This document shows positions 18,499 through 27,306 of a stretch of DNA of 64,000 bases, in pieces; position 1 is the first letter of the stretch, and every line of letters begins with the position of its first letter. The DNA is from Chelatococcus sp. YT9 (GTDB lineage Bacteria > Pseudomonadota > Alphaproteobacteria > Rhizobiales > Beijerinckiaceae), in contig NZ_JAHBRW010000002.1 in the NCBI RefSeq assembly GCF_018398315.1, positions 1,534,637-1,598,636 of the forward strand. The letters run 5' to 3'. The position numbers were made by a program, and so were the translations under genes. The notes under the pieces were generated by a model, which was not told the DNA's origin, ran no database searches, and worked only from the letters and a program-made list of their open reading frames with translations.

Positions 18499-20061
18499 TC
18501 AAACCTTGCCGAACGAGAGATTGTCCGGGCGCAGATCCATGAAATAGAAGGTTGTCGGACGCCAGGCGATCGACTTCTTGATCGCGTAGGCCTCGCTCGG
18601 CTGGTAGAGGATCGTAGCCGGGGCCTCGTCTTCCCAGATGTCGAGCATCTCGGTGAAGAGCGCCTTGCGCTTGGCGGGATCCGTCTCCGCTTCCAAGGCG
18701 CGGCCGGCCTTGTTGAAGGCGTCGGCGGATTGCCAGAAGCCCTGCTTCTGGATCTCGCCGTCGGCGCCCCAGGCCACCCAGATGGCTCCGAGCGGATCGG
18801 GCAGGCGCGTCGAGTTCGACCAGTTGAAGATCTGTGCACCGGGACCGCGCTGCTGCGTGGAGTTCTCGATGACTTGTAGTGAGGCGTTGATGCCGACAGC
18901 CTTCCATTGTTCGATAAGGATCTGGCCCGCTTCAAGCGCGTTCGTATAGTAATTCGCCTGCGTGCGATAGACGATCGGCTCGCCGTTGTAGCCGGCTTCC
19001 TTCAGCAGCGCCTTCGCCTTCTCCGGGTCGAAGGGCAGTTTGCGGCCTTCGACGAACATCTGGCCGTATTCCGGGAAATTGTGACTCTGAGGAACGAGCG
19101 CCGTGCCCTGCCACAGGCTGTCTACGAGCGCCTGCCGATCGATAGAGGCGACCAGCGCTTGTCGAATGCGCTTGTCGGACAGCACCTTGTCCTTCTCGTT
19201 GAAAGCAAGAACGTGGACATTGGCGAGGACGACCGAGCGAACGTCGATGTCCTTGTAGTCGCCTACCACGCTCATCTGGTCCGGCGGAATATTGGTGATC
19301 AGATCGTAGTCCCCCGCAACGAGGCCCGCGACGCGCGCCGCCAGTTCCGGGACGCGCTTGAAGGTCACGCGCTTGGCGGTGGGGCGGCCCATGAAGTAAT
19401 CATCGAAGGCATCGAGCACAGTGGCTTCCGACGCGCTGTGATTGACGACCTTATAGGGGCCGGTCGCCACTGGCTTCTTGGAATAGGCCTCGAAGCCCAT
19501 TTCCTCATAAGCACGCTTGTTGACGATCCACGCGCACCAGGACGCAAGGCGCTGCTCGAGCAGCACATCCGGAACCCGGGTGCGGAAACGGACGGTGTAG
19601 CGGTCGATCGGCTCGACGCTGGCCAGAACGCCAAAATAGGGTTTGCCGCCAGGGATCTGCGCCTTGTCGCCCCAGAGGCGACCGTCGCGGAAGGTATAGG
19701 CCACATCTTCCGAGGTCAGCTCGTCACCATTGTGGAACTTCACGCCTTCGCGGAGCGTCACGACAAGTTCCGACGGGGAGACGCGCTCCCATTTGGTGGC
19801 GAGATGCGGCTTCAGCTCCGAGCCGCCGCCGTCCGGCGAGCCAAGAAAATCGCGCCGGATCAGCGTGTCGAAGATCGAATAGGTCACGCGTGTGCCGACA
19901 TTGGAGAGCTCGCGCGCCGGTTCGAGCGTTGCCGGGAGGTCGGCAACTGCGATCGTGAAGTTTGGGCGGTCACCAGTGGCCGCAAAGCCACGGGTCGCGC
20001 TCATCAGGAAAGGAGCCGCGACGGCTCCTTCCAGAAGGCGGCGGCGTGTAAGGGAAACCAT
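18499..20061 (-). CDS. Dpp/Opp-type ABC transporter substrate-binding protein, Tat signal
   Basis: A 520-residue SBP_bac_5 family protein. The start was set at the ATG preceded by AAGGAG 6 bp away; it is followed by the twin-arginine-type SLTRRRLLEGAV and a hydrophobic stretch ending GFAA. A longer open frame upstream overlaps the preceding gene and is not believed. Landmarks include LATKWERVSPSELVVTLREG, FHNGDELTSEDVAYTFRD and KRIRQALVASIDRQAL. It is the last gene of a permease-permease-phosphodiesterase-binding protein operon. A phosphorylated or glycerophosphodiester ligand is inferred from the phosphodiesterase and the Pho box. Confidence 0.9.
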   Translation of the reverse strand: MVSLTRRRLLEGAVAAPFLMSATRGFAATGDRPNFTIAVADLPATLEPARELSNVGTRVTYSIFDTLIRRDFLGSPDGGGSELKPHLATKWERVSPSELVVTLREGVKFHNGDELTSEDVAYTFRDGRLWGDKAQIPGGKPYFGVLASVEPIDRYTVRFRTRVPDVLLEQRLASWCAWIVNKRAYEEMGFEAYSKKPVATGPYKVVNHSASEATVLDAFDDYFMGRPTAKRVTFKRVPELAARVAGLVAGDYDLITNIPPDQMSVVGDYKDIDVRSVVLANVHVLAFNEKDKVLSDKRIRQALVASIDRQALVDSLWQGTALVPQSHNFPEYGQMFVEGRKLPFDPEKAKALLKEAGYNGEPIVYRTQANYYTNALEAGQILIEQWKAVGINASLQVIENSTQQRGPGAQIFNWSNSTRLPDPLGAIWVAWGADGEIQKQGFWQSADAFNKAGRALEAETDPAKRKALFTEMLDIWEDEAPATILYQPSEAYAIKKSIAWRPTTFYFMDLRPDNLSFGKV

Positions 20062-20120
20062 GGTCAACTCCTTTGAAGTGTATGGATGATCTGCGCCGAT
20101 AGTTGGCGTACTCGTGAAAT

Positions 20121-20143
20121 GCGGGGCGCGCCTGGTGCCCCGC
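20121..20143 (-). terminator. GC-rich intercistronic hairpin
   Basis: GCGGGGC and GCCCCGC form a 7-bp stem around a 9-nt loop, in the 88-bp gap between the phosphodiesterase stop and the binding-protein start. It may act as an attenuator or mRNA stability element; there is no T-run. Confidence 0.35.
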
Positions 20144-20149
20144 GTGGGG

Positions 20150-20899
20150 TTACGAGCGGCCGGAGGCGATGAGCCGTGGGTCATCGAGAAGGATGGCGTC
20201 GGGCGCGATGGCCGCGAGCCCCTCAAGCCCCTCGTGATCGATATGCCCGACTGGGAAGGGCGGATATTCGCCAGGCAAGGGTTGGCTCCGCGGCTGGCCC
20301 ACCATGACCGCGAGGCGCAGGCCTTCCGCGCGCGCAGACTCGGCCCGCGGGGCGGTAGCGGCACCTTCCCACAGCCGGAACCAGTCGGCACCTGCGCGCC
20401 GCGCCTCGGGCGCTGAATCCGGATCATCGAGGAATGCGAGGATATTGACCGCGTCCGAACGCATCCGGGCGGCTTCGATCAGCGATAGATTGCGCAAGCC
20501 GAGCATGGTGCGCTCGATAGCCTCGCGTTCCGCCAGGAGCGCCATGATGGGAGCGAGGATCGCGCTGTCGGTGATCTTCACATCGAGAAGGACGCCTAAC
20601 CCCCTGGAAACCGTAAGCGCTTCGTCGAGCGTCATCACGGCCGGGAGGCAGTGGCGCAAGTCGCGGAGGCTTAGCGTACTGACCTGGCGCGGGTCTCCCG
20701 CAAGCCGTGAGAGATCGGCATCGTGCACGCAGACCAGAGCACCATCGGCTGTACGTCGCACATCCGTCTCGACAGCATGCGCCCCGGCACTGCGCGCTGC
20801 GACAAAGGCGGCCGGGGTATTCTCAGACGCCAGCAGGGCGCCTCCGCGGTGAGCAATGACGAGTGGAGGCGCCGCAGGCTCCATCCAGGCAAAGGCCAT
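20150..20899 (-). CDS. Glycerophosphodiester phosphodiesterase
   Basis: A GDPD-family enzyme (249 aa) that hydrolyses glycerophosphodiesters to glycerol-3-phosphate and an alcohol. The active-site set is present: VIAHRGG and SENTPAAF near the N-terminus, ETDVRRTADG (metal-binding Glu and Asp), and VCVHDADLSRL with the catalytic His. No signal peptide is seen, so it acts in the cytoplasm on imported substrate. It lies 6 bp downstream of the DppC-type permease gene and upstream of the binding protein. With the Pho box ahead of the operon this points to scavenging of lipid head-group diesters under phosphate limitation. Confidence 0.9.
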   Translation of the reverse strand: MAFAWMEPAAPPLVIAHRGGALLASENTPAAFVAARSAGAHAVETDVRRTADGALVCVHDADLSRLAGDPRQVSTLSLRDLRHCLPAVMTLDEALTVSRGLGVLLDVKITDSAILAPIMALLAEREAIERTMLGLRNLSLIEAARMRSDAVNILAFLDDPDSAPEARRAGADWFRLWEGAATAPRAESARAEGLRLAVMVGQPRSQPLPGEYPPFPVGHIDHEGLEGLAAIAPDAILLDDPRLIASGRS

Positions 20900-20905
20900 G
20901 TCGGT

Positions 20906-21781
20906 TTATCCTCGGTCGACGGTTGGATCGAGACGGTCGCGCAGCCAGTCGCCGAAGAGGCTCATCGCGAGCGTCGTCAGGAAAATGGCACAGCCCGGAA
21001 AAACGGCGATCCACCAGGCATTCAGGAGGTAGCGCCTGCCTTCTCCCAACATGAGGCCGAGCGATGTCCCCGGCGGCTGCACCCCGAGGCCGAGGAAGGA
21101 GAGGGAGGTCTCCAGAAGGATGGTGCCTGGAAAGTTCAGCGTCGCCTGCACGACGAGTGCCGCGACGATGTTCGGCAGGAGGTGCTTGAGGATGACCCGG
21201 CCGGAACGCGCGCCGAGGGCCTCGACGGCATTGATATAGTCGCTCGTCTGTTCAGACACCACGAGACCGCGGGCGAGCCGTGTGTATTTCTCCCACCCGT
21301 CGAGGCTGACGAGGATGATGAACAGAAAGACATTGTTGCCGAAGAAAGCAAGCATTGTCAGGGCGAGCAGCAACGCGGGGATTGCCGCCTGCGTATCGAC
21401 GAGCATCATGATCGCCTGGTCGGGCCAGCCTCGCAGCCGCGCAGCGATGAAGCCGAGTAGGGTGCCGAAGACGGCGCCAGTCAGCGTGCCGAGAACTGCG
21501 ATCAGGATTGATGTGCGGATCGCGTAGATGAGCCGGCTCAGGATATCGCGGCCGAGCTGGTCGGTGCCGAGATAATAGGTGAAATCACCTTGCACACTCA
21601 TCGGCGGCCGCAGCCGCGCGGCGAGATTCTGCGCGGTATAGTGAGCTGGCGCCAACCATTCGGCGAAGATGGCGACGAGGACCATGAGCACGAGAAAGGC
21701 GGCCGATACGATCACGACCGGCGACATGCCGAGAGAGGCGGAGGGGCGTCCGACTGGCGCCGAAGTATCGAGCGTCGCCAT
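20906..21781 (-). CDS. DppC-type ABC transporter permease
   Basis: A 291-residue permease with an N-terminal membrane helix, the family segment YLGTDQLGRDILSRLIYAIR, the EAA-like loop around EALGARSGRVIL, and ETSLSFLGLGVQPPGTSLG. Start and stop of adjacent genes overlap by one base (TAATG) with the DppB-type gene. The operon encodes no ATPases, so it must borrow them from another Dpp-type system. Confidence 0.9.
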   Translation of the reverse strand: MATLDTSAPVGRPSASLGMSPVVIVSAAFLVLMVLVAIFAEWLAPAHYTAQNLAARLRPPMSVQGDFTYYLGTDQLGRDILSRLIYAIRTSILIAVLGTLTGAVFGTLLGFIAARLRGWPDQAIMMLVDTQAAIPALLLALTMLAFFGNNVFLFIILVSLDGWEKYTRLARGLVVSEQTSDYINAVEALGARSGRVILKHLLPNIVAALVVQATLNFPGTILLETSLSFLGLGVQPPGTSLGLMLGEGRRYLLNAWWIAVFPGCAIFLTTLAMSLFGDWLRDRLDPTVDRG

Positions 21782-22722
21782 TACGCCTGGGCTCCCGAGG
21801 CTTTGCTGAAGCCGCCGAGGCGCGGATCGATCAGAATATGGAGGACGTCGACCAGGAGGTTTGCCAACACCATGATCAGGGTAATCGTGATGATCACCGC
21901 CTGCACCACCGGCAGATCTCGGGTCGCCACGGAGTCGACGAGCAGGCGGCCGATGCCCGGCCAGGCGAAGATGGTCTCGACAACGGCGCTGCCGGCAAGA
22001 ATGTTGCCGATTTCGATGCCCAGAAACATCAACAGCGGCACGGACGCATTAGGAAGCGCATGGCGAACGATGACGCCGACCGGCATCACGCCACGACCAC
22101 GAGCAGCTCGGATGAAGGGTTTGCCGAGAACTTCCAGCGTCGATGTGCGGGCAAAGCGGGCAAGGCGGCCCGCGAGGGGGAGGCCGAGCGTAACGACGGG
22201 CAGGATAAGATGAATAAGGCTATCGGAGCCCGCGGATGGAAGCACCCTGAGCTTTAGCGCAAAGAGGAGGATCAGCAGGATGCCGAGAAAGAAGACGGGT
22301 ACGGCATAACCAAAGACGGCCGATGCCATCGCCAGCCTGTCAATCGCGCTGTTATGCTTGAGAGCGGCCACAATCCCGAGCGGGAGGCCAATGACGAGTG
22401 CCAACAAAAGAGATGAGAAGCCGAGGAGGGCGGTATTCGGCAAGGCCTCGATCACTGCATCGAAAGCGGGGCGGTCGTCCGCGAAAGATAAGCCAAAATC
22501 TCCGCGCAGCGCGCTGGTAAAATATCGGATATACTGGTCGTATATTGGCTGATCAAGGCCCCACAATTCACTGTAGTAGGCACGTACTTCAGGAGGGGTA
22601 TCAACGGAAAGCATGATCTCGGCGGGGTCGCCCGCCAGCCGTAAAGTAATGAACACGGCTGAAACACAGATGAATAGCGTGAGAACGGCGCGAGCCGCCC
22701 GCACAGCCAGAAAGCGCAGCAT
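21781..22722 (-). CDS. DppB-type ABC transporter permease
   Basis: First gene of the minus-strand operon (313 aa). DppB features are the N-terminal membrane helix followed by RLAGDPAEIML, the segment ELWGLDQPIYDQYIRYF, the loop IRAARGRGVMPVGVIV and AVVETIFAWPGIGRLLVDSV near the end. No strong ribosome-binding site precedes the ATG. Upstream lies the Pho box. Confidence 0.9.
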   Translation of the reverse strand: MLRFLAVRAARAVLTLFICVSAVFITLRLAGDPAEIMLSVDTPPEVRAYYSELWGLDQPIYDQYIRYFTSALRGDFGLSFADDRPAFDAVIEALPNTALLGFSSLLLALVIGLPLGIVAALKHNSAIDRLAMASAVFGYAVPVFFLGILLILLFALKLRVLPSAGSDSLIHLILPVVTLGLPLAGRLARFARTSTLEVLGKPFIRAARGRGVMPVGVIVRHALPNASVPLLMFLGIEIGNILAGSAVVETIFAWPGIGRLLVDSVATRDLPVVQAVIITITLIMVLANLLVDVLHILIDPRLGGFSKASGAQA

Positions 22723-22779
22723 GGTGAAACCAATCAGATTCTGGTGTCCATATGAAAGGACCTATGTGCTCTCTGTTCC

Positions 22780-22797
22780 ACGACAGCCATATGACAG
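22780..22797 (-). promoter_or_regulatory. Near-consensus Pho box upstream of the Dpp-GDPD operon
   Basis: On the minus strand this reads CTGTCAT-ATGG-CTGTCGT. The PhoB box is known as two CTGTCAT repeats separated by 4 nt; here 13 of the 14 repeat positions match and the spacing is exact. It lies about 58 bp before the DppB-type ATG, a normal promoter distance. The glycerophosphodiesterase in the operon fits PhoB control. Confidence 0.75.
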
Positions 22798-22896
22798 CCC
22801 TTGCCGCGGTGCGACTCCAGGCCCGGCCGTCCCCCGAACATTCTGCAGACGGGAGCGACTTGTCGGCTAAACCATGTTTCACTCCAAGATGCCGTC

Positions 22897-24246
22897 TCAG
22901 GCGCGTAGCGCTGCTGCCGGTGATTGCCGATAGGCGAGGACGGCGGGGATCAGCGCCAGGAGCGCCGCGAAGACGACGAGGAGCAGCGCGGACCAGAGAT
23001 CGCTTCGGGCGAACTCCACGGGCAGCCTGACACCGCTGCCTTGGGTCACGAGCGCGGACAACGCAAGCGCTGCGGCATAACCAAAGACGAAGCCCAGCGC
23101 GATCCCGACGAGGATCAGCAGGAAAGGCTCCAGCCAGACGATGAGCGAGACTGACAGTTGGGGTGCGCCAAGCGCACGGAGCGCGCCGATCTGTCGGCGA
23201 CGCTGGGAGAGATGAAGGATCGTCACGAGCACGAGGGAGGCGGCAACCAAAGCCTGCGCGCCGATCGCGACGGCGGTGAGGACGAGCTTTGCATCACCCA
23301 GCGTTGCATAGAGCCGTGTCAAGACCTCACCGGGAAAGACCGCCAAGGATGTCTCGCTGCGATAATCCTGGCGTAGACGATAGGCATCAGCGATAGATTT
23401 GGGCTTGACGAGAACAGCTGGGATGCCGGGGGTGCCAGCGCCGAAGTCCTCGTTCAGCGTTGCCAACTGGGCCTCGCCCTGATGATGTTCTTCTTCGCTC
23501 GCGTGGGTGCCCTCGCTTCCATGGGCGTGGTCCTGCTGGCCCACCTCCCCATGATCGCCATAGGCGTTCTTGCCATCGACACCTTCGCCGTTGTGACCTT
23601 CACCGGCAGGCTCATGGTCATGCCCGGCGTGGTCGTGCGCTTCCGCCATTCCATGGATGTGCCAGACGGCGCTGATCGGCACAAAAATGGCACGGTCCCA
23701 TGGCGTTCCGGTCGGAGCCAGCTTGCCGACGACTGTATAGGCAAGTTCCGTATGGGTATGGCCACCGGTTTCGGCCGTACCGTGCACGGGCTTGATGACA
23801 GTATCCATTGGAAGATCAACGGCAGATCCGATCACTGCCTCGGTTTCCGAGGCGAAGAGACGGCCGGCTGAAAATCCTGATGACGTGTTCTGGACAAGGG
23901 TGGACGTCGTTCCGATGATGGGATACCCGGAAAAACTGTCGCCGAAGCCGACGGGCGCAGCCCAGACAACGCGCGGATCTTTTGTCAGATCCGCCAGGAC
24001 GCCGCCACGGAGCAACGGCAAGGCTGCCGGCTGCAGAAAGACCGTGGACAGAAGAAGCTGGGTTTCGCTGCCGGGCGCGCCGATGATAACATCGAACTTG
24101 TCGGCAGCGCGCGCACTGCCGAGGCGCAGGGCGCGCTCCTGCAGAGTGACGGTGACGCCGAGCGCCGTCGCGAGGGCGACAAGGGCAATGATCACGATGG
24201 AGCCTGCCCAGAAGCGTCGCAAATCGGCGAGGATGAAGTGAAGCAC
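22897..24246 (-). CDS. FtsX-type ABC transporter permease with a histidine-rich periplasmic loop
   Basis: A 449-residue MacB/FtsX-like permease. One membrane helix lies near the N-terminus (SIVIIALVALATALG), a large extracytoplasmic domain follows, and three helices occupy the C-terminal third (for example PFLLILVGIALGFVFGYAAA). The periplasmic domain contains a stretch of about 60 residues (roughly 196-255) with 13 His and many acidic residues, such as HDHAGHDHEP and DHAHG, typical of metal-binding loops. I chose the GTG after AGGGGACAGCT; an upstream ATG would overlap the ATPase gene. Its partners are the ATPase and the CPFC-motif protein just upstream, which suggests a metal-handling ABC system. 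Confidence 0.85.
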   Translation of the reverse strand: MLHFILADLRRFWAGSIVIIALVALATALGVTVTLQERALRLGSARAADKFDVIIGAPGSETQLLLSTVFLQPAALPLLRGGVLADLTKDPRVVWAAPVGFGDSFSGYPIIGTTSTLVQNTSSGFSAGRLFASETEAVIGSAVDLPMDTVIKPVHGTAETGGHTHTELAYTVVGKLAPTGTPWDRAIFVPISAVWHIHGMAEAHDHAGHDHEPAGEGHNGEGVDGKNAYGDHGEVGQQDHAHGSEGTHASEEEHHQGEAQLATLNEDFGAGTPGIPAVLVKPKSIADAYRLRQDYRSETSLAVFPGEVLTRLYATLGDAKLVLTAVAIGAQALVAASLVLVTILHLSQRRRQIGALRALGAPQLSVSLIVWLEPFLLILVGIALGFVFGYAAALALSALVTQGSGVRLPVEFARSDLWSALLLVVFAALLALIPAVLAYRQSPAAALRA

Positions 24247-24259
24247 AGCTGTCCCCTGG

Positions 24260-24943
24260 CTAGCACCGCGCCGTGTCAGCGACGATGCGTCCGTTCGCGA
24301 GCTCGATCCGTCGTTCGAAGCGCGCAATCAGGCGCTTGTCGTGCGATACGGTGATCAGTGTACTTTTCTCCGCCGTTGCCAGTTCGAAGATGAGGTCGCC
24401 AACCGCCTTGCCGTTGTCTTCATCGAGGCTGGCCGTCGGCTCATCCGCGACAATGATCGAGGGCTTGCGCAGGAGCGCACGGGCCACGGCGACGCGCTGC
24501 ATCTCGCCCCGCGACATCGTCTCGACGCGTTGCTGCGGCTGCTTGAGCCCGGCGCGCTCGAGAAGATCACGCGCACGTTGCACATGCTGGGGCATGGTCG
24601 CGAAGGCAAGGCGTGCGGGAAGCAGTACGTTGTCCAATGCGGAGAGGCCAGGAAACAGGTGGAAATCCTGCATCACGAGGCCAATGGTCTCACCACGCCA
24701 ACGGTCGCGCTCACCTTGCGAGAGGGTGCCGAGATCCGTGCTGTTCCACGTGATGCGTCCTTTGCTCGCGCGTTCGAGGCCGGTCACCAAATTGACGAAC
24801 GTGCTCTTTCCAGATCCCGAAGCTCCGGCGATGGCGACCCGCGTTCCCGCTTCGATCCTGAGGCTCGCAATGCTCAGCACGGGTGCCGTGAGTCCCGGGA
24901 AAATCATCTCGACGCCATTGAGGCACAGATCGTGAAGCGCCAT
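24260..24943 (-). CDS. LolD/MacB-like ABC transporter ATPase
   Basis: An ATPase of 227 residues with GASGSGKST, Walker B IIVADEPTASLD and switch His TVSHDKRL. The signature reads MSRGEMQR rather than LSGGE-QR, a mild departure seen in this subfamily. The overall pattern matches ATPases that work with FtsX-type permeases. It overlaps the stop of the upstream gene by one base (TGATG) and lies 13 bp ahead of the His-rich permease, so the three genes form one unit. Confidence 0.9.
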   Translation of the reverse strand: MALHDLCLNGVEMIFPGLTAPVLSIASLRIEAGTRVAIAGASGSGKSTFVNLVTGLERASKGRITWNSTDLGTLSQGERDRWRGETIGLVMQDFHLFPGLSALDNVLLPARLAFATMPQHVQRARDLLERAGLKQPQQRVETMSRGEMQRVAVARALLRKPSIIVADEPTASLDEDNGKAVGDLIFELATAEKSTLITVSHDKRLIARFERRIELANGRIVADTARC

Positions 24944-25413
24944 CAGACGATACTGTATTGAGCATCACGCAGGCGTAGAAGGCTGACGAAACCGGTCTCC
25001 GGATCGGTCCAGGATCCAGTTTCGAGCTTGCCATGAACTTCTATCGTCGTGCTCGGCTGAACAAAGGTCTGCTTGTCGCCGAGATAGACCACGACGATAT
25101 CGTCGGGCCAATCAGCGTCTGACGAACAAAAGGGGCAAAGCGCCATCGGAATCTTTGTCAAAACGAAAAAGTTCGCTTCAGCTTTCAACGGCGGTGCCAT
25201 GAATCCGCGCATCGCCACCGTTCGGCCCTTCAACGCATTGACCTTCGCCGAGAATTCGAGCCCGAGCACGCCGACCTTCCCGTAGAGCTCCTCGAATGTG
25301 AGGCTTGGCGCCGCAGCCCAAACCCTGGAGGCCCAGGCAGCGGCGGTTGTTCCGGCGAGCGTTCCCAGGATCTGGCGGCGCGTTGGGGCTGCGATGGTCT
25401 TTATCTTGGACAT
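24943..25413 (-). CDS. Exported DUF3299-like protein with CPFC motif
   Basis: A 156-residue protein. The likely start gives a twin-arginine-type signal (APTRRQILGTLAG, then a hydrophobic run ending VWAAA). The mature part includes VAMRGFMAPPLKAEANFFVL and ALCPFCSSDADWPDD, then VVVYLGD and a GSWTDPETGFVSLLRL region. The GFM-PL and FVL elements recall DUF3299; the CPFC pair could bind metal or be redox-active. It is translationally coupled to an FtsX-type ABC ATPase and follows the phoA gene. Function is unknown; a periplasmic metal-binding partner of the ABC module is a reasonable guess. The ribosome-binding site is weak. Confidence 0.65.
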   Translation of the reverse strand: MSKIKTIAAPTRRQILGTLAGTTAAAWASRVWAAAPSLTFEELYGKVGVLGLEFSAKVNALKGRTVAMRGFMAPPLKAEANFFVLTKIPMALCPFCSSDADWPDDIVVVYLGDKQTFVQPSTTIEVHGKLETGSWTDPETGFVSLLRLRDAQYSIV

Positions 25414-25449
25414 CGATGTCACTAATGTTTGCCAGTTTCCACGAATACA

Positions 25450-25479
25450 AACACACCCGGATGCGTGCCCGGGTGTGTT
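25450..25479 (-). terminator. Strong hairpin after phoA
   Basis: AACACACCCGG pairs perfectly with CCGGGTGTGTT (11 bp) around an 8-nt loop; on the minus strand a T-rich tract follows. It lies 17 bp after the phoA stop and 36 bp before the next start, so it probably ends or limits phoA transcription. Confidence 0.7.
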
Positions 25480-25496
25480 CATAGCCGTCGACGGGA

Positions 25497-27254
25497 TTAC
25501 TGCGTCTGCTTTACGCCGAGCGCCATGACATCGGCGAGGATCCGATAAACATCGCTCTGTTCCATGTAGCCTTTGAAGCTTTCAGAACCTGGGCCCGATG
25601 ACTGCAGCACGACGTCGTCGACCGCATGGACGCCGGTGTCGTTGTCGCGCGGGATGTTGCCCGCGACAAAAACGGCGCCGGGCACGTCCTTGTAAGCCTC
25701 GTTGGCCACATATTCCTTCTTCTCGTTCTGGATAGCCGGAACGAAGGGGCCATCGAGCTTCGGGCGATAGGTCTCGTAGTGATCCGGGCCGTTGTTGGCG
25801 TTCAGGAACAGACGACGGGACACGTCGACGCGATCCGGATATCCATCGCCATTGCTATCCACATAGTTCGGGAAGCCCGCGGAGGCATAAGTGCCAACCT
25901 TCTCGCGCATTTCATCGCCGGCCTTGCTGTCGTCAACTGTACCGATGATCGACACGCCGTGGGTATGATCGCCCGTCACGATGATCAGTGTGTCAGGGTT
26001 CTTGGCCGCGAAGTCGCGCGCCACACCGACGGCCTTGTCGAACTCGATGGTGTCGATGGCTGCGCGATCCCAATCGAGCGGATGGGACATCTTGTCGATA
26101 TTGGCCGCCTCGACCATCAGGAAGAAGCCATCGGGATTCTTCGACAGTTGGTTGAGCGCGGCCTGCGTCATTTCAACAAGACCGGGCTGGTTCGGGAACT
26201 TGTCGACCGTGCCCTTCTTCAGGAACTCACGGTCGAGCGTGGAGTCGAGATTGGCGGTGTGGAACAGGCCGAGCACTTTGCCCGTGTTTGTTCCGGCGAC
26301 GTGAGCGAGCTCGGCCTTGTCGGTGGCAAGCGCGTAACCCGCATCCCGGAAAGATTTTATGAAATCCTTCTCGTCCTTGCGCTTCGAGCCAGGCGTTGTC
26401 TTCGGCAGGAAATAGGCGGAGCCACCGCCGAGCACGACGTCCGGCTTAATCTCGAACATCATCTCGGTGATCTCGGCCTTGTCGGCGCGCTTGCGGGTGT
26501 GGGCGACGACGGCGGCCGGTGTCGCGTCCTGCAGCTCCGACGTGCTTACGATGCCGATTGACTTCTTCGTCTGGCGGCGCAGGGCCTCGGCCAGCGTCTC
26601 CACCCTGGGATCGTCGAGACTGTCGGGGGTGCGGTCGGCATAGACGCCCAGCGCGTTGACGGCCGTCTTGTGTCCAGTCATGTAGGCGGACATCGTGTTG
26701 GCGCTGTCGGTCGCCACAGCCTCGGTCGAGGACGTGCCGATGAAGGCCATGTGGTCGAGGTCGTCCATGTTCAGACGGCCATTCGCCTTACCCTCCATCA
26801 TGCCCTTGGACATGATGCGGGCAGCCGTGCGGTGGGCAACCGAGAGGCCATCGCCGATCAGGAAGATTACGTTCTTGGCCTTCGGCTTGTCGCCGGTATT
26901 GTAGACGTCCCAGGTGATGCTCTTCGTTTGGGAACCTGCCGACACATCGACCTTGTAGGCACCGGGAGTGGCGAGCGAGAGGCCGCGCAGGATGAGCGCA
27001 GAGCCGAGCACCTTGTCCTTTGCACCCTTTTCCTCGGCCACGAACTCGGCTTCCTTGCCGAAGACGGTCTTGTAGTCCTGGCCGTTGACGGTAACCTTGA
27101 TGTCCTCGGGCTTCACCACACCGTCGAACTCAACCTTGAAATCGAAAGGCGAGGAGGTGAGGATGGTCGCGCGATCCAGCGGGTAGACCGTGGCTGCTTC
27201 GGCGGCGCCGGCAAGGGCCGTGGTCGCGAGCAGTGCGACAAGAAACTGCTTCAT
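25497..27254 (-). CDS. phoA: Alkaline phosphatase, periplasmic
   Basis: A 585-residue alkaline phosphatase with signal peptide MKQFLVALLATTALAGAAEA. Catalytic landmarks: NVIFLIGDGLS (metal site), EAVATDSANTMSAYMTG with the DSA nucleophile Ser, VEAANIDKMSH, and TGDHTHGVS. It is longer than the E. coli enzyme, with an extra N-terminal beta domain of about 110 residues and a calcium-loop-like DSNGDGYPD insert near 25826-25862. The enzyme releases phosphate from monoesters outside the cytoplasm and needs zinc and magnesium. GAGG lies shortly before the ATG. It is divergent from phaC, with a possible weak Pho box upstream. Confidence 0.9.
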   Translation of the reverse strand: MKQFLVALLATTALAGAAEAATVYPLDRATILTSSPFDFKVEFDGVVKPEDIKVTVNGQDYKTVFGKEAEFVAEEKGAKDKVLGSALILRGLSLATPGAYKVDVSAGSQTKSITWDVYNTGDKPKAKNVIFLIGDGLSVAHRTAARIMSKGMMEGKANGRLNMDDLDHMAFIGTSSTEAVATDSANTMSAYMTGHKTAVNALGVYADRTPDSLDDPRVETLAEALRRQTKKSIGIVSTSELQDATPAAVVAHTRKRADKAEITEMMFEIKPDVVLGGGSAYFLPKTTPGSKRKDEKDFIKSFRDAGYALATDKAELAHVAGTNTGKVLGLFHTANLDSTLDREFLKKGTVDKFPNQPGLVEMTQAALNQLSKNPDGFFLMVEAANIDKMSHPLDWDRAAIDTIEFDKAVGVARDFAAKNPDTLIIVTGDHTHGVSIIGTVDDSKAGDEMREKVGTYASAGFPNYVDSNGDGYPDRVDVSRRLFLNANNGPDHYETYRPKLDGPFVPAIQNEKKEYVANEAYKDVPGAVFVAGNIPRDNDTGVHAVDDVVLQSSGPGSESFKGYMEQSDVYRILADVMALGVKQTQ

Positions 27255-27306
27255 GGGTGCCTCGTAGAGCATCGGATGATCGATGCCGGGCGTATAGCCC
27301 CTCCAC

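Noticed and set aside
20062-20427. N-terminal extension of the binding-protein gene at 18499-20061
   Set aside because: It would overlap most of the end of the glycerophosphodiesterase gene and lacks a signal peptide; the internal ATG has AAGGAG and a Tat-type signal.
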